A stretch of DNA of 64,000 nucleotides from positions 186,001-250,000 of the forward strand of contig JBAOIG010000003.1 in NCBI GenBank assembly GCA_037045155.1, given 5' to 3'. The notes beneath the pieces were generated by a model. The model searched no databases. It was not told the origin of the DNA and worked only from the letters and a program-made list of their open reading frames with translations. Numbering within the stretch: the stretch's first letter is position 1; each line of letters opens with the position of its first letter. The position numbers were made by a program, and so were the translations under genes. The stretch is from Thermomicrobiales bacterium (lineage in GTDB: Bacteria > Chloroflexota > Chloroflexia > Thermomicrobiales > CFX8). Below, one piece after another: positions 42,788 through 52,490 of this stretch.

Positions 42788-43803
42788 GGCCGCTTGTGCC
42801 GGGCCTCGCCAAGCGCCAGGAGTGCGGGCAGTCGCGCGTCGAGCGGGTTCCACGTGTCGCCAGCGTCCTCGCTGAGCAGGATCTCGCCGTCGCGCATCCC
42901 CGCCACGAGCGAGCCGGGGCGGTCGTGGAGCGAGAGCAGCGCGTATGGCATCGACGGCAGTGGGTCGGGCAGGCCGCCGAGCTGTTGCCACGGTGCGTCA
43001 CCGCGCTTGCGGTAGATGTGCGCGTTCGCCTGACCGTCCGAGCGGTGAGCGTTGCGCGCCGAGAAAGTCGCCGAGACGTACCAGAGGTCGGGGTCGGCTG
43101 AATCGACAGCCAGCCCCCAGACGTAGTGGCGATCCATCCCTCCGTCGACCTCGCGCCAGGTCTGGCCTCTGTCCTCCGACAGAGCGACTCCACCGCCGGC
43201 CGCCTCGTAGACTCGCCCGGCCGCGCGCGGGTGGGTCGCGACGGCGTGTGAGTCGTGGTAGGAGCCGGGCTTGCGATCCTCCCATGTCCCGCCTCCATCG
43301 GTCGAGCGCATGACGCCGCCGAGCTCGATGCCGACGAAGAGCAGGTCGGGATCGTCGTGGTGTGGCGCGATCCAGCGGACGTGGCTGGTCCATGGCCGAG
43401 GAGGGAACGACCAGCCTGGCGCGCTCGGCAGCTCTGCCAGGGTCGATAGCTCGTCCCAGCTCTCGCCATCATCGTCGGAGCGATACAGCTGGCTTGGCTC
43501 GGTTCCGGCGTAGACTGCCCGCGCTCCGTCCAGGTGGCGGCTCGGTGAAATGGCGATCGAGAGCACGCGCTTGTGGGGGAGATCGTGGCTGACACGCTCC
43601 CAGGACCCGCCCGCATCGCGGGTGCGATAGATTCCGGCGTCAAACGTTCCGACAAACACCCGATCCGGATCCACTGGATCGACAGCGATGCACTGTGCGC
43701 CGGACCCGTCGAGTGACGTGGCTGTCGTGACGCGTCCATCGTCATGAATATCGAGTCGGACGACGGCGGAGCCGGTGGTGGCAAAGAGGCGGAATGGTCG
43801 CAT
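42763..43803 (-). CDS. BNR/Ycf48-like beta-propeller protein
   Basis: A 346-residue soluble-looking protein of repeated sialidase-type (BNR) blades: RTRDAGGSWERV, RSDDDGESWDEL, RSTDGGGTWEDR, LSEDRGQTWREV, LSEDAGDTWNPL. Such domains occur in glycosidases, Vps10/sortilin-like proteins and the assembly factor Ycf48; I see no sialidase catalytic residues, so a binding role is likelier. No signal peptide is evident. It overlaps the S10 gene tail to tail and starts 144 bases from the divergent MFS gene. Confidence 0.75.
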   Translation of the reverse strand: MRPFRLFATTGSAVVRLDIHDDGRVTTATSLDGSGAQCIAVDPVDPDRVFVGTFDAGIYRTRDAGGSWERVSHDLPHKRVLSIAISPSRHLDGARAVYAGTEPSQLYRSDDDGESWDELSTLAELPSAPGWSFPPRPWTSHVRWIAPHHDDPDLLFVGIELGGVMRSTDGGGTWEDRKPGSYHDSHAVATHPRAAGRVYEAAGGGVALSEDRGQTWREVDGGMDRHYVWGLAVDSADPDLWYVSATFSARNAHRSDGQANAHIYRKRGDAPWQQLGGLPDPLPSMPYALLSLHDRPGSLVAGMRDGEILLSEDAGDTWNPLDARLPALLALGEARHKRPYSGSASL

Positions 43804-43947
43804 TGGTGGCAGCCCCTTTCGATGAAACCGCGAACGACGGTGTTCTACCTGATCCCTATCGTAACCGCATGCGCGTTGTCTGATACTGGCTCTAGCGTCG
43901 CGCTCCGACAGGCGCTATCCTCGCCTGAATCGAGGGAAGGTGGGTCG

Positions 43948-45258
43948 ATGGTCATCGACGGGCTCCCCGGCGGGCGCAGTCCGGCGGAAGAGAAATCCGG
44001 CATCCGTGGGCTGTACGAGCGTAACCGCATCCTGATCTGGGTTTGTGTCCTGATCGGGTTCAACCAGCTTGGCTTCGGCAGCATTGTTCCGGTCGTGCCG
44101 CTCTACGCCGAGTCGTTCGGCGTGTCGCAGACAGCGATCGGGCTGACGATTGCCATCTACGGACTTGCCCGTTTTTTGCTGAACGTCCCGACCGGGGTCA
44201 TCGCGGACCGTTTTGGCCGGCGCGAAGCGCTTGCGCTCGGGGGTGTGGTGACTGTCCTCGGCAATGTCATCTGCGGGTTAGCTCCGAGCTATATGATCTT
44301 CCTTTCTGGTCGGTTTGTGGCCGGCGCGGGGGCGGCGATGGTTATCACTGGCACGCAAGTGATGATCGCCGACATTTCCCGGCCGGAGAACCGTGGCCGA
44401 ATGATGTCCGTTTACATGGGCACGTTCATGTTCGCGGTTGGGCTTGGCCCCTTGCCGGGCGGCTTCCTCGCGCAATACGTCTCGCTAGCGGCGCCGTTCT
44501 ACGTGTACGCGGTGCTGGGCGCGCTTGTGACCGCGCTGGCCTGGTTTCGTGTTCCCGAAACTCGCGATCTGCGTGCCGATGGCGCCCCACAGGTGGGCGG
44601 CAAGCCGCTACCGTTCGCAACGCAGTTGCGAGTGCTGACGGCGCAGATCGGCTTTCTGCTGATCTCGATCGTTTCGTTCGCGACCTTCTTCGCCCGCACA
44701 GGTGGGCTGTTTACTCTGATCCCGACTCTGGCCCAGAACAAGATCGGGCTGACGGCCGGCCAGATCGGCGTCGGCCTGGCGATGATCTCGATCATGGGTC
44801 TTCTTCTGGCCTATCCGAGTGGCGTTCTCGTGGATCGCATCGGGCGCAAAATGGTCATTGTGCCGAGCACGCTGATCAGCGGCGTTGCGCTACTGGCTTT
44901 CGCGATGGCAACCAGCTTCTTCACCTTCATCCTCGCCTGCTCAGTCTGGGCGTTCGCCTCGGGGATCGCAGCCGCCGCGCCAACTGCCTACGCGGCTGAC
45001 ATGGCGCCGCCGGGCATGAATGCTCAGGCGATGGGGACATACAGGATGCTGGCCGATTTTGGCTATGTTGCTGGCCCGTTGTCGCTGGGCTTTGCCGCCG
45101 ATCTCTTCTCGACCGAGGTTGCGCTCTACGGCACTGCGATCCTGGTTGTGGCGGCCGGCCTCGCCTTCGCGGTTCTTGCGCCCGAATCGTACCGACGCAC
45201 GGCTGCTCCGACCGCCGACCCCGCCATCGCCGTGGCCGGCCGGCAGGATAAGCGGTGA
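43948..45258 (+). CDS. MFS transporter, drug-efflux-like
   Basis: A 436-residue transporter with twelve predicted membrane segments. The MFS loop 2-3 motif reads GVIADRFGRREAL, and its second-half copy GVLVDRIGRKMVIV. Overall it resembles multidrug or metabolite exporters. ATG 43948 has GAGGGAAGG seven bases upstream; the frame stays open further upstream but overlaps the BNR gene. Its TGA overlaps the GTG start of the kinase gene, so an exporter and an antibiotic-kinase homologue are co-expressed. Confidence 0.88.
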   Translation: MVIDGLPGGRSPAEEKSGIRGLYERNRILIWVCVLIGFNQLGFGSIVPVVPLYAESFGVSQTAIGLTIAIYGLARFLLNVPTGVIADRFGRREALALGGVVTVLGNVICGLAPSYMIFLSGRFVAGAGAAMVITGTQVMIADISRPENRGRMMSVYMGTFMFAVGLGPLPGGFLAQYVSLAAPFYVYAVLGALVTALAWFRVPETRDLRADGAPQVGGKPLPFATQLRVLTAQIGFLLISIVSFATFFARTGGLFTLIPTLAQNKIGLTAGQIGVGLAMISIMGLLLAYPSGVLVDRIGRKMVIVPSTLISGVALLAFAMATSFFTFILACSVWAFASGIAAAAPTAYAADMAPPGMNAQAMGTYRMLADFGYVAGPLSLGFAADLFSTEVALYGTAILVVAAGLAFAVLAPESYRRTAAPTADPAIAVAGRQDKR

Positions 45259-46223
45259 CCTCATACCCATTCCCGATCCCGCCAGCCTTCAAGCGGCGCA
45301 TGCGCGGGGTCTATGGCGCCGCCGCTGCCGATGACTGGCTCTTGCGCCTGCCGGGGATTCTTGAGCGAGTCGCGCAAGAGTGGCGTCTGTCTGTTGGCCC
45401 TCCGGTCCCAAACCTGTCACTTGCCTGGGTTGCGCCGGCCGTGCGGCAGGATGGAACCGTCGCGATGCTGAAGGTCGGCTTCCCGGACGACGAGGCTCAC
45501 TCGGGCATCGCGATGCTGCGTCTCTGTGACGGGCGCGGGATGGTCCGGCTGCTGGACACAGATCGTGACCTCGGCGCGACCCTCCTGGAGAGGCTTGAGC
45601 CTGGTGCGACGCTACGGACGATCGCGGACGACGATGCGGCGATGGAAATCGCGGCTGGAGTGATGGCCAGACTCTGGCAGCTACCGCCGGCGGCGCATGG
45701 GTTCCGCAACGTCGCTGACTGGGCGCGAGGCCTCGCGGGACTTCGCGAGCGATTTGACGGTGGGGTCGGGCCGCTGCCACGCGCGCTGGTGGAGCGCGCC
45801 GAGTCCCTGTTCGCGGAGCTGCTGCCGTCGATGTCGACTCAGGTCGTCCTGCATGGTGATCTGCACCACGAGAATATCCTCTCCGCGACCCGCGAGCCGT
45901 GGTTGGCGATCGATCCGAAGGGGATTGTCGGCGAGCCAGCCTATGAGATCGGCGCGCTTCTGCGAAACCCGATCCCCGAGATTGCGACGTGGCCAAACCT
46001 GTCGAGCCTGCTCTCGCGCCGCGTCGATCTTCTCTCCGAGCGGCTGGATCTCGACCGCCAGCGAGTGCGCGGCTGGGGCATCGCTCAGGCTGTCCTCTCT
46101 GCCTGGTGGGACATCGAGGGCGACACCGAAGACTGGGCGGTCCCGATCGCCTGTGCCGAGGCGCTGGCTGCCGGCCAGGCCGGCAGCCCACTGTCGCCCG
46201 GGTCGCCTCAGCCCTCCAGATAG
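45255..46223 (+). CDS. Aminoglycoside/hydroxyurea-type antibiotic kinase (APH(6)-like)
   Basis: A 322-residue APH-fold kinase similar to the streptomycin 6-kinase family. The catalytic loop VVLHGDLHHENIL and the metal motif LAIDPKGIVGEPAYEIGALLRNP are intact. Earlier LEPGATLRTIADDDAAMEIA aligns with the family's hinge region. It could phosphorylate streptomycin-like compounds or an unknown metabolite; coupling to an MFS exporter supports a detoxifying or resistance role, but this is inference. GTG 45255 overlaps the exporter stop (GTGA). It overlaps the opposing S9 peptidase gene by 16 bases. Confidence 0.8.
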   Translation: MTSYPFPIPPAFKRRMRGVYGAAAADDWLLRLPGILERVAQEWRLSVGPPVPNLSLAWVAPAVRQDGTVAMLKVGFPDDEAHSGIAMLRLCDGRGMVRLLDTDRDLGATLLERLEPGATLRTIADDDAAMEIAAGVMARLWQLPPAAHGFRNVADWARGLAGLRERFDGGVGPLPRALVERAESLFAELLPSMSTQVVLHGDLHHENILSATREPWLAIDPKGIVGEPAYEIGALLRNPIPEIATWPNLSSLLSRRVDLLSERLDLDRQRVRGWGIAQAVLSAWWDIEGDTEDWAVPIACAEALAAGQAGSPLSPGSPQPSR

Positions 46224-48226
46224 CCCTTCATCCAGTCCCACGTCACCTGACGGCGGACGAGGCGGGTGCGGGGCTTGCCCTGGGCCAGCTGCCCGTGGCT
46301 TTCGCCGGGGAAGCGCACCATCTCGGCCGGCACACCCCGGGCGCGCAGCGCCGTGTAGAGCTGCTCACCCTGCTCGATCGGGCAGCGCCAGTCTGTCTCG
46401 GCTTGCAGGAAGAGCACCGGCGTCTTCATGTGCTGGACATAATGAAGCGGGGAATGCTCCATGTACCAACCCATGTTTTCCCAGACCGGCTTCTCCATCT
46501 CCGGCTCCAGCCAGTACCAGCCGATGTCGGAGGTGGTGAAGAATGAGACGAGGTTGCAGATGCTGTTCTCGCTGACGGCAACTTTGTAGCGATCGGTCTG
46601 GCCGACGATCCAGTTGGTCATGAAGCCGCCGTAGGACAGCCCGGTCACTGCCAGCCGATCTGCGTCGACCCCGCCGTTCTCAATCGCCATGTCGAGCGCC
46701 TGCTCCTGCTCCTGCCAGTCGGCCCCGCCCCAGTCGCCGATGTTGGCGGTGGCGAATTCGTCGCCGTATCCCTGGCTGGCGCGCGGGTTGACGAACAGGA
46801 CGTTGCACCCCGCCCCGGCCCACTGCTGCATGTCGAAGAAGAACGTATGGCCGAAGATCGAGTGCGGCCCGCCGTGGATGATCTGGACGAGCGGATAGCG
46901 TCTTGCGGGATCGTAGCCGGCCGGGCGAATCAGCCATGCGTCCACTTCGAAGCGATCGTCGAATGACGTGAACGGCCGATACTCTGGCTGCTGGATGGCA
47001 ATCTGCCGAAGCAGCGCGCCATTCAGCTCGGTAAGCCGCTGTTCCTCGCTTCCGTCTCCAGCGCACGTATGGATGTCGCACGGGTTGGTGAACGTCGCCG
47101 CGACGAACGCGAGCCGGCCATCGCGGGCCTGAGAGACGTAGCCGACCGTCCGGTCGCCCTCGATGGCTGTTGTCACCCCGCTGCCATCAACCGCAGACCG
47201 AAAGACATTGACCCTCCCCATGTCGCTTGCGGTGAACAGCACGCTGTTGCCGTCTGCGGTCCACAGCAACGGCGTATGGTCGCGGGGGGACCACGTGTCG
47301 CTGTATGAGCCGGTCGCCGGGCTGCGGTCGAATCCTTCGGTCAGGCAGCGCAACCGGGCCGTCTCGTCGGGACGCGCAAGGAAGATTCCCGCATTGCCAC
47401 CCGCGCGCGCTTCCGGCCGGCGGCCAATGAAGGCGATCGACGTTCCGTCGGGCGACCAGGCCGGCCCAGCCGCGATCGCCGATCCCTCGCTGATCGACGT
47501 GGCCCCGTCCGTCTCCCCGCTCTTCAGGCTCTGTTCGGCATCGACGACGTAGAGCTGCGATCGGAACATGGTGTTCGCCTCGTCCTGCCGATTGCTGGCG
47601 AAGGCGATGCGACTACCGTCTGGCGACCAGGCGGGGATTCCGGCGCTGGCGTCCGCCCCCGTCACTCGCGCGGCGTCGCCCGTTTCGAGGTCAACGACCC
47701 AGACCTGGCTGAAGCGATCGTCGATATATCCAGCTTCGTCGAAGCGGTACTGGAGTCGCTTCACATGCCGAATGACGCCACCCGGCGCGTTCAGCTCGCG
47801 GTCGATCAGCCCGTGCCCCTCGCTGCTGAGTACGGCAACCCGCCGGCCTAACGGCGAAACGACCGGCGATGAGACGCCCCGCTGAAAGCTCGTCACCTTG
47901 CGCGGCTCGCTGCCGCGCAGGTCAAGCAAGTAGAGCTGTGGGGCGCCACCGCGGTCGGAGATGAACGCGAGGCGGTCGCCGTCCGGTAGCCAGCGCGGGC
48001 TCGTGTCGCGGTTGTCGCCTGCTGTCAGGTGGCGGGGCGTGCCGCCGGCGGTCTCGACCAGCCAGATGTCGGACGCGTAGCGGTTTTCCGCATCGGTCAG
48101 GATCGAGCGTTTGACGACGTAGGCGACCAGACGCCCGTCGGGGCTGATCTGAGCGTCATCGATCGTGCGGATATGGAGGATATCGTCGGGGGTGAGTGGT
48201 CTGCGCTGGCTGTTATTCGCGTTCAT
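46208..48226 (-). CDS. S9 family prolyl oligopeptidase / acylaminoacyl peptidase
   Basis: A 672-residue protein. Residues ~1-390 form a WD/TolB-like propeller (ISPDGRLVAYVV, WLPDGDRLAFISDRGG, WSPDGSRIAFAS, WSPDGTSIAFIG). The rest is an alpha/beta hydrolase with HGGPHSIFGHTFFFD, the nucleophile in VTGLSYGGFMTNW, the Asp in LFLQAETDWRCP and the His in PGESHGQ. Members cleave short peptides or acylated N-terminal residues. No signal peptide is evident. AAGGGAA lies just before ATG 48226. Confidence 0.93.
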   Translation of the reverse strand: MNANNSQRRPLTPDDILHIRTIDDAQISPDGRLVAYVVKRSILTDAENRYASDIWLVETAGGTPRHLTAGDNRDTSPRWLPDGDRLAFISDRGGAPQLYLLDLRGSEPRKVTSFQRGVSSPVVSPLGRRVAVLSSEGHGLIDRELNAPGGVIRHVKRLQYRFDEAGYIDDRFSQVWVVDLETGDAARVTGADASAGIPAWSPDGSRIAFASNRQDEANTMFRSQLYVVDAEQSLKSGETDGATSISEGSAIAAGPAWSPDGTSIAFIGRRPEARAGGNAGIFLARPDETARLRCLTEGFDRSPATGSYSDTWSPRDHTPLLWTADGNSVLFTASDMGRVNVFRSAVDGSGVTTAIEGDRTVGYVSQARDGRLAFVAATFTNPCDIHTCAGDGSEEQRLTELNGALLRQIAIQQPEYRPFTSFDDRFEVDAWLIRPAGYDPARRYPLVQIIHGGPHSIFGHTFFFDMQQWAGAGCNVLFVNPRASQGYGDEFATANIGDWGGADWQEQEQALDMAIENGGVDADRLAVTGLSYGGFMTNWIVGQTDRYKVAVSENSICNLVSFFTTSDIGWYWLEPEMEKPVWENMGWYMEHSPLHYVQHMKTPVLFLQAETDWRCPIEQGEQLYTALRARGVPAEMVRFPGESHGQLAQGKPRTRLVRRQVTWDWMKGYLEG

Positions 48227-48646
48227 TCAGTTCCCTTGCTGCTTACGTTTCGGTCGCTGGGTGGATGATAGACGGGTTCGTCGTTCTGGTCACGGGTGTT
48301 CGGGTTGGGCCGGCTCGCTGCCTCAGCGCAACACCGGAATGCGACGAGTCCGCAAATTTCGGCGTGCGGAAGAGCTTGCCAGGAGGCGGCTGGTGATAGT
48401 TCAGGGCGGGTTGTCGATCTCAATTTGAGATCACCAGTCCCCCGCAGTCGCTGCCGAATTCAGGCTGGCAGGACTGCGACGTCCACGCTATGCTTTCGAG
48501 ATTCTCATGTGGCCCGATCGGGCCTTGGTGACACGAGTGGTGAGCAGCATGATCGTGCAGGCAAGGGGGGCTAGCACGATGCGCTTCGGCACACCCGGTG
48601 CCTTGCTCTCAATTGCGTGTCTGGGTGGAAAAGGGGGATGCGTCTC
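48227..48646. other. Divergent intergenic stretch before the EamA transporter
   Basis: A 420-base gap between the S9 peptidase (minus) and the transporter (plus). I recognise no gene. A weak hairpin can be drawn near the transporter start (ATCGTGC ~48552-48558 with GCACGAT ~48573-48579). I looked for a guanidine riboswitch because of the urease context and could not see a match. Confidence 0.35.
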
Positions 48647-49723
48647 ATGGGGTCGAACGCACGCGGACTCGAGGGTGATGAGCACCACGAAAAGGAGTGG
48701 GATATCTCCGGGAAGGAGTCAGGCAGCTTCACCCGGGCAGTAACGATCCTGATGATCGGTGTCGCAGCGCTGGCCTTCACCGCGCCATGGGTGAAGCAAG
48801 CGAACTTCGAGCCTGCGACATCCGCGATTCTCCGCGTCGGCATCGCGTTGTTCGTGCTCCTGCCGTTGGCCTGGCGCGAACGACAGAAGCTGGGGTCGCT
48901 CAACAAGACCGGCGTGATTCTCGCCGTTGTCGCAGGCCTCTTTCTCGGGATCGACTTCACGGCGTGGAACTACTCGATCTTCTACGTGGGCGCAGGCATC
49001 GCATCCGTTCTGCTGAATCTCCAGATTATCATCTTGCCCGCGCTGGCGATGATCTTCGACAAGTACCATGCGCCGAAGAGCTTCTTTGTCCTTGTCCCGA
49101 TCATGATCCTGGGTGTGGCTCTCACAGGCGGGATCTTCGACGCCGCGCCCAGCGAGGGACCGGCGACCGTCTACGGCATCAACATCGCTGTGCTTGGCAC
49201 TATTCTGGGCGCTGTATCTGGCGTCTGCTACGGCATCTACCTCTACACGAGTCGTAAGTCGACGACAGTGAACCCCGGCCGGATTCTCCAACCGATGGCC
49301 TGGGTGTGCGCTGCCCAGCTCGTCGCGCCGGTGCTCTTCATCCTGCTGTTCTCCGATCGTGGTTTCGACCTGACCCATGGAGTCATGATCAGCGGCAAGT
49401 TGCCGATGAATCCTGAGACGACGGTTGGCGATCCGATCACCGCGATGAACTGGTTCTGGATGATCATCCTGGCAACGGCAGGTCAGGCGATGGCTTGGAC
49501 ATTCGTTCAGTACGGCTCCGTTCGTATGGACCCGACGATCGTCGCGGGGCTGCTACTGCTGAGCCCGGTGTCGACAGTGTTCATCGCCGGATTCATGTTC
49601 GGCGAGGTGCCGTCGTCCCTGCAGATCCTTGGTGTCGTCGTTGTTCTTGCAGCGGTCGCGTATCAGAACAAGCTTCACGTTGCGCTGAAGAATCGGCTCA
49701 GTCCATCGGCGCCAGCGGGGTAA
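48647..49723 (+). CDS. EamA/DMT superfamily transporter
   Basis: A 358-residue transporter with about ten membrane segments arranged as two EamA-like halves (SAILRVGIALFVLLPLAWRER in the first; DPTIVAGLLLLSPVSTVFIAG in the second). DMT members move metabolites such as amino acids, nucleotide sugars or small cations. A soluble loop of ~25 residues sits between segments 8 and 9 (GVMISGKLPMNPETTVGDP). It precedes the urease operon by 321 bases on the same strand, so it may import or export a nitrogen compound used there. ATG 48647 has AAGGGGG nine bases upstream; ATG 48638 and GTG 48617 are alternatives. Confidence 0.82.
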   Translation: MGSNARGLEGDEHHEKEWDISGKESGSFTRAVTILMIGVAALAFTAPWVKQANFEPATSAILRVGIALFVLLPLAWRERQKLGSLNKTGVILAVVAGLFLGIDFTAWNYSIFYVGAGIASVLLNLQIIILPALAMIFDKYHAPKSFFVLVPIMILGVALTGGIFDAAPSEGPATVYGINIAVLGTILGAVSGVCYGIYLYTSRKSTTVNPGRILQPMAWVCAAQLVAPVLFILLFSDRGFDLTHGVMISGKLPMNPETTVGDPITAMNWFWMIILATAGQAMAWTFVQYGSVRMDPTIVAGLLLLSPVSTVFIAGFMFGEVPSSLQILGVVVVLAAVAYQNKLHVALKNRLSPSAPAG

Positions 49724-50044
49724 CGCTCGCGGGTTTCAGATCGCGCGGCAACGGCGGCGACCAGCGCCGAATGGTATGGTTGATCGCAGTTGCCGCCGTT
49801 TCTGACACCAATTTTCCTCTGTGGCTTGCGACTAATGATGGTCAATCGCCCGCCTGCATTGCGCGTCATGCGCTGCTTGAAGGGGATTATTGGTTATCGG
49901 ACACCGGCGGGCTTGATGCACGCAGGTTCGTGTTAGGGACTAGTCGTCGCGATCACGTGCGGCTGACCACCGATCGGCGCGATCCAGGAAGATCCCCACG
50001 GTCGACCGCCTGCACCTTGATTGCGACAAGATGGAGGAGGAATC
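49724..50044. other. Intergenic stretch between transporter and urease genes
   Basis: No gene is recognised. A possible hairpin with a 9-base stem (AACGGCGGC 49750-49758, GCCGCCGTT 49792-49800) and TTTT at ~49812 lies shortly after the transporter stop and might terminate part of the transcripts. The downstream half is AT-richer and should hold the urease promoter. Confidence 0.35.
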
Positions 50045-50743
50045 GTGCGTATCACACCTCGAGAACAAGAGAAATTGATGATCGTGGTGGCGGGGGACCT
50101 GGCGAGACGGCGGCGCGAGCGCGGCGTCAAGCTCAACCATCCCGAGGCGATCGCGCTGATCACATGCGAGCTGATCGAGGGCGCTCGTGACGGTCGGTCC
50201 GTCGCTGACCTGATGAGCTATGGCGCGACCATCCTGACCGATGATGATGTCATGGAGGGCGTGGCCGGCCTGATCCCGGTTATTCAGGTCGAGGCCACAT
50301 TCCCGGACGGCACAAAGCTGATTACGGTGCACCAGCCGATTCGTGGCGGGGTGGCTGCCGGCGAATCGTCGGCCTCGACAGCCGATGTCGCCCAGCCCGG
50401 CGAGATCATCCTCAACGATGAGCCGATCTGGATCAACCAGGGGCTTCAGACTGTCAGCTTGCAGGTGAAGAACGTTGGCGACCGCCCGATCCAGGTCGGT
50501 TCGCATTATCACTTCGCCGAGGTCAACCCATTCCTTCAGTTCGATCGCAGCAAGGCCGTTGGCTTCAGGCTCGACATTCCGGCCGGCACATCTGCTCGAT
50601 TCGAACCCGGCGACGCGCGGGAAGTCAATCTGGTCGCATACGGTGGCACACGCGATGTCTACGGATTCCGCAACGAATTCAACACGCGCATCACCGGGAC
50701 GCAACAATCCGGATCTAACGATGCGTCGAATGCGTCCAACTGA
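50045..50743 (+). CDS. ureAB: Urease subunit gamma/beta fusion
   Basis: A 232-residue fusion. Residues ~1-100 are the gamma subunit ([58 protein letters not shown]). After a short linker, residues ~125-225 are the beta subunit ([51 protein letters not shown]). Such fusions occur in Helicobacter UreA and some other bacteria. It assembles with UreC into the nickel urease. GTG 50045 has GGAGGAGG four bases upstream. It begins the urease operon, 34 bases before ureC. Confidence 0.95.
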   Translation: MRITPREQEKLMIVVAGDLARRRRERGVKLNHPEAIALITCELIEGARDGRSVADLMSYGATILTDDDVMEGVAGLIPVIQVEATFPDGTKLITVHQPIRGGVAAGESSASTADVAQPGEIILNDEPIWINQGLQTVSLQVKNVGDRPIQVGSHYHFAEVNPFLQFDRSKAVGFRLDIPAGTSARFEPGDAREVNLVAYGGTRDVYGFRNEFNTRITGTQQSGSNDASNASN

Positions 50744-50777
50744 CCGTGGAGTCAACGAGAGTTAGGAGTGCCACAGT

Positions 50778-52490
50778 ATGACCCTGAAGTTGTCGCGACG
50801 CCAGTACACCGAGCTCTACGGCCCCACCACCGGCGACGCTGTGCGCCTGGGGGACACCAACCTCTTTGCCCGGGTCGAGGATGACAAGGCGATTTACGGT
50901 GAGGAAGCGGTCTTCGGCGGCGGAAAGACCATTCGTGATGGCATGGGGCAGAACTCGCGTCTGACGCGAGCGCATGGCATCCCGGACACCGTGATCACGA
51001 ACGTCCTTATCGTTGACTACACGGGTGTGTACAAGGCTGATGTAGCGCTGAGAGATGGACGTATCTTCGCGATCGGCAAGTCCGGTAACCCTGACACCCA
51101 GGACGGTGTCGACATCGTCATCGGCGTCGCCACCGAGATCATTGCCGGCGAGGGAAAGATCCTCACCGCTGGCGGCATCGATACCCACATTCACTTCATC
51201 GCAACGGATCAGATCGACACGGCGCTCGCCTCGGGGGTGACAACCCTGATCGGCGGCGGCACCGGCCCGGCGGAGGGCACCAAGGCCACGACAGTGACCC
51301 CCGGCGAATGGTGGATCCACCGGATGCTCCAGGCGACCGATGATCTCCCGATAAATATCGGCCTGCTTGGCAAGGGACACGGATCTGACACCGCCGTGGT
51401 GAGCGAGCAGATCTACGCTGGCGCGATCGGCCTCAAGATCCACGAGGACTGGGGCGCGACCCCGTCATCCATCGACACCGCGCTCAAGGTGGCCGACCAG
51501 TTTGATATCCAGATCGCCATTCATACCGACACGCTGAATGAATCCGGGTTTGTTCAGGATTCAATCGATGCGATCGCTGGCCGCGTCATTCACACGTTCC
51601 ACACTGAGGGCGCCGGCGGCGGACACGCGCCTGACATCATCCGAATCGCCGGCCTGCCGAACGTGCTGCCCGCCTCCACGAACCCGACGCTGCCGTTCAC
51701 CCGGAACACTATCGCCGAGCACTTGGACATGCTGATGGTGACCCACCATCTGCGTTCCGACATCCCGGAGGACGTTGCGTTCGCCGACTCGCGCATTCGC
51801 AAGGAAACGATCGCCGCGGAAGATGTCCTGCACGATATGGGCGTGTTCGCTATCACCTCGTCCGACTCCCAGGCGATGGGCCGGATCGGTGAGGTCGTCA
51901 CGCGAACGTGGCAGGTTGCCGACTCGATGAAGCATCAGCGGGGCGCCCTCGCCGGCGACTCGACGCACAACGACAACAACCGGATCAAGCGTTACATCGC
52001 CAAGTACACGATCAACCCCGCGATCGCGCACGGAATCGCCGACGAGGTCGGGTCCGTCGAAGTCGGCAAGTTCGCCGATCTCGTCCTGTGGGATCCGAAG
52101 TTCTTCGGCGTCAAGCCGGACCTGATCATCAAGGGCGGCATGATCGTGATGTCGCTCATGGGCGACCCCAACGCGTCGATCCCGACGCCGCAGCCGCGAA
52201 CGATGCGCCGGCAATTTGCCGCGCATGGGTTGGCGCGAGGTCATTCCAGCCTGATCTTCGTTTCGAAGGCCGCGCTCGATGCCGGTATTCCGGTGTCGTT
52301 GGGGCTGACGAAGCATCCGTACGCCGTGCATGGTGTGCGAACAATCTCCAAGGCAGACCTCAAGCACAACACTGCGACGCCGGACATCCATGTTGATCCG
52401 CAGACATTCGAGGTGTCGATCGACGGACAGGTTCTGACCGCGGAGGCGGCCGAGCGACTTCCGCTCGCCCAGCGGTATTTCCTGTTCTAG
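50778..52490 (+). CDS. ureC: Urease subunit alpha
   Basis: The 570-residue catalytic subunit hydrolysing urea to ammonia and carbamate. The nickel site is visible: GIDTHIHFI, the carbamylated Lys220 in [34 protein letters not shown] and the Asp in [12 protein letters not shown]. The mobile flap, usually MVCHHL, reads MVTHHL here, so the flap Cys is Thr322. Length and order match the family. A structured 145-base gap separates it from ureE. Confidence 0.98.
   Translation: MTLKLSRRQYTELYGPTTGDAVRLGDTNLFARVEDDKAIYGEEAVFGGGKTIRDGMGQNSRLTRAHGIPDTVITNVLIVDYTGVYKADVALRDGRIFAIGKSGNPDTQDGVDIVIGVATEIIAGEGKILTAGGIDTHIHFIATDQIDTALASGVTTLIGGGTGPAEGTKATTVTPGEWWIHRMLQATDDLPINIGLLGKGHGSDTAVVSEQIYAGAIGLKIHEDWGATPSSIDTALKVADQFDIQIAIHTDTLNESGFVQDSIDAIAGRVIHTFHTEGAGGGHAPDIIRIAGLPNVLPASTNPTLPFTRNTIAEHLDMLMVTHHLRSDIPEDVAFADSRIRKETIAAEDVLHDMGVFAITSSDSQAMGRIGEVVTRTWQVADSMKHQRGALAGDSTHNDNNRIKRYIAKYTINPAIAHGIADEVGSVEVGKFADLVLWDPKFFGVKPDLIIKGGMIVMSLMGDPNASIPTPQPRTMRRQFAAHGLARGHSSLIFVSKAALDAGIPVSLGLTKHPYAVHGVRTISKADLKHNTATPDIHVDPQTFEVSIDGQVLTAEAAERLPLAQRYFLF

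Noticed and set aside
42585..43784. 399-codon minus-strand frame overlapping the BNR gene
   Set aside because: Ser/Arg/Thr-rich shadow of the BNR-propeller frame, which has five clear blades.
48227..48646. Guanidine or other riboswitch upstream of the DMT transporter
   Set aside because: Considered because of the urease context, but I could not find the conserved ykkC-type core by eye.
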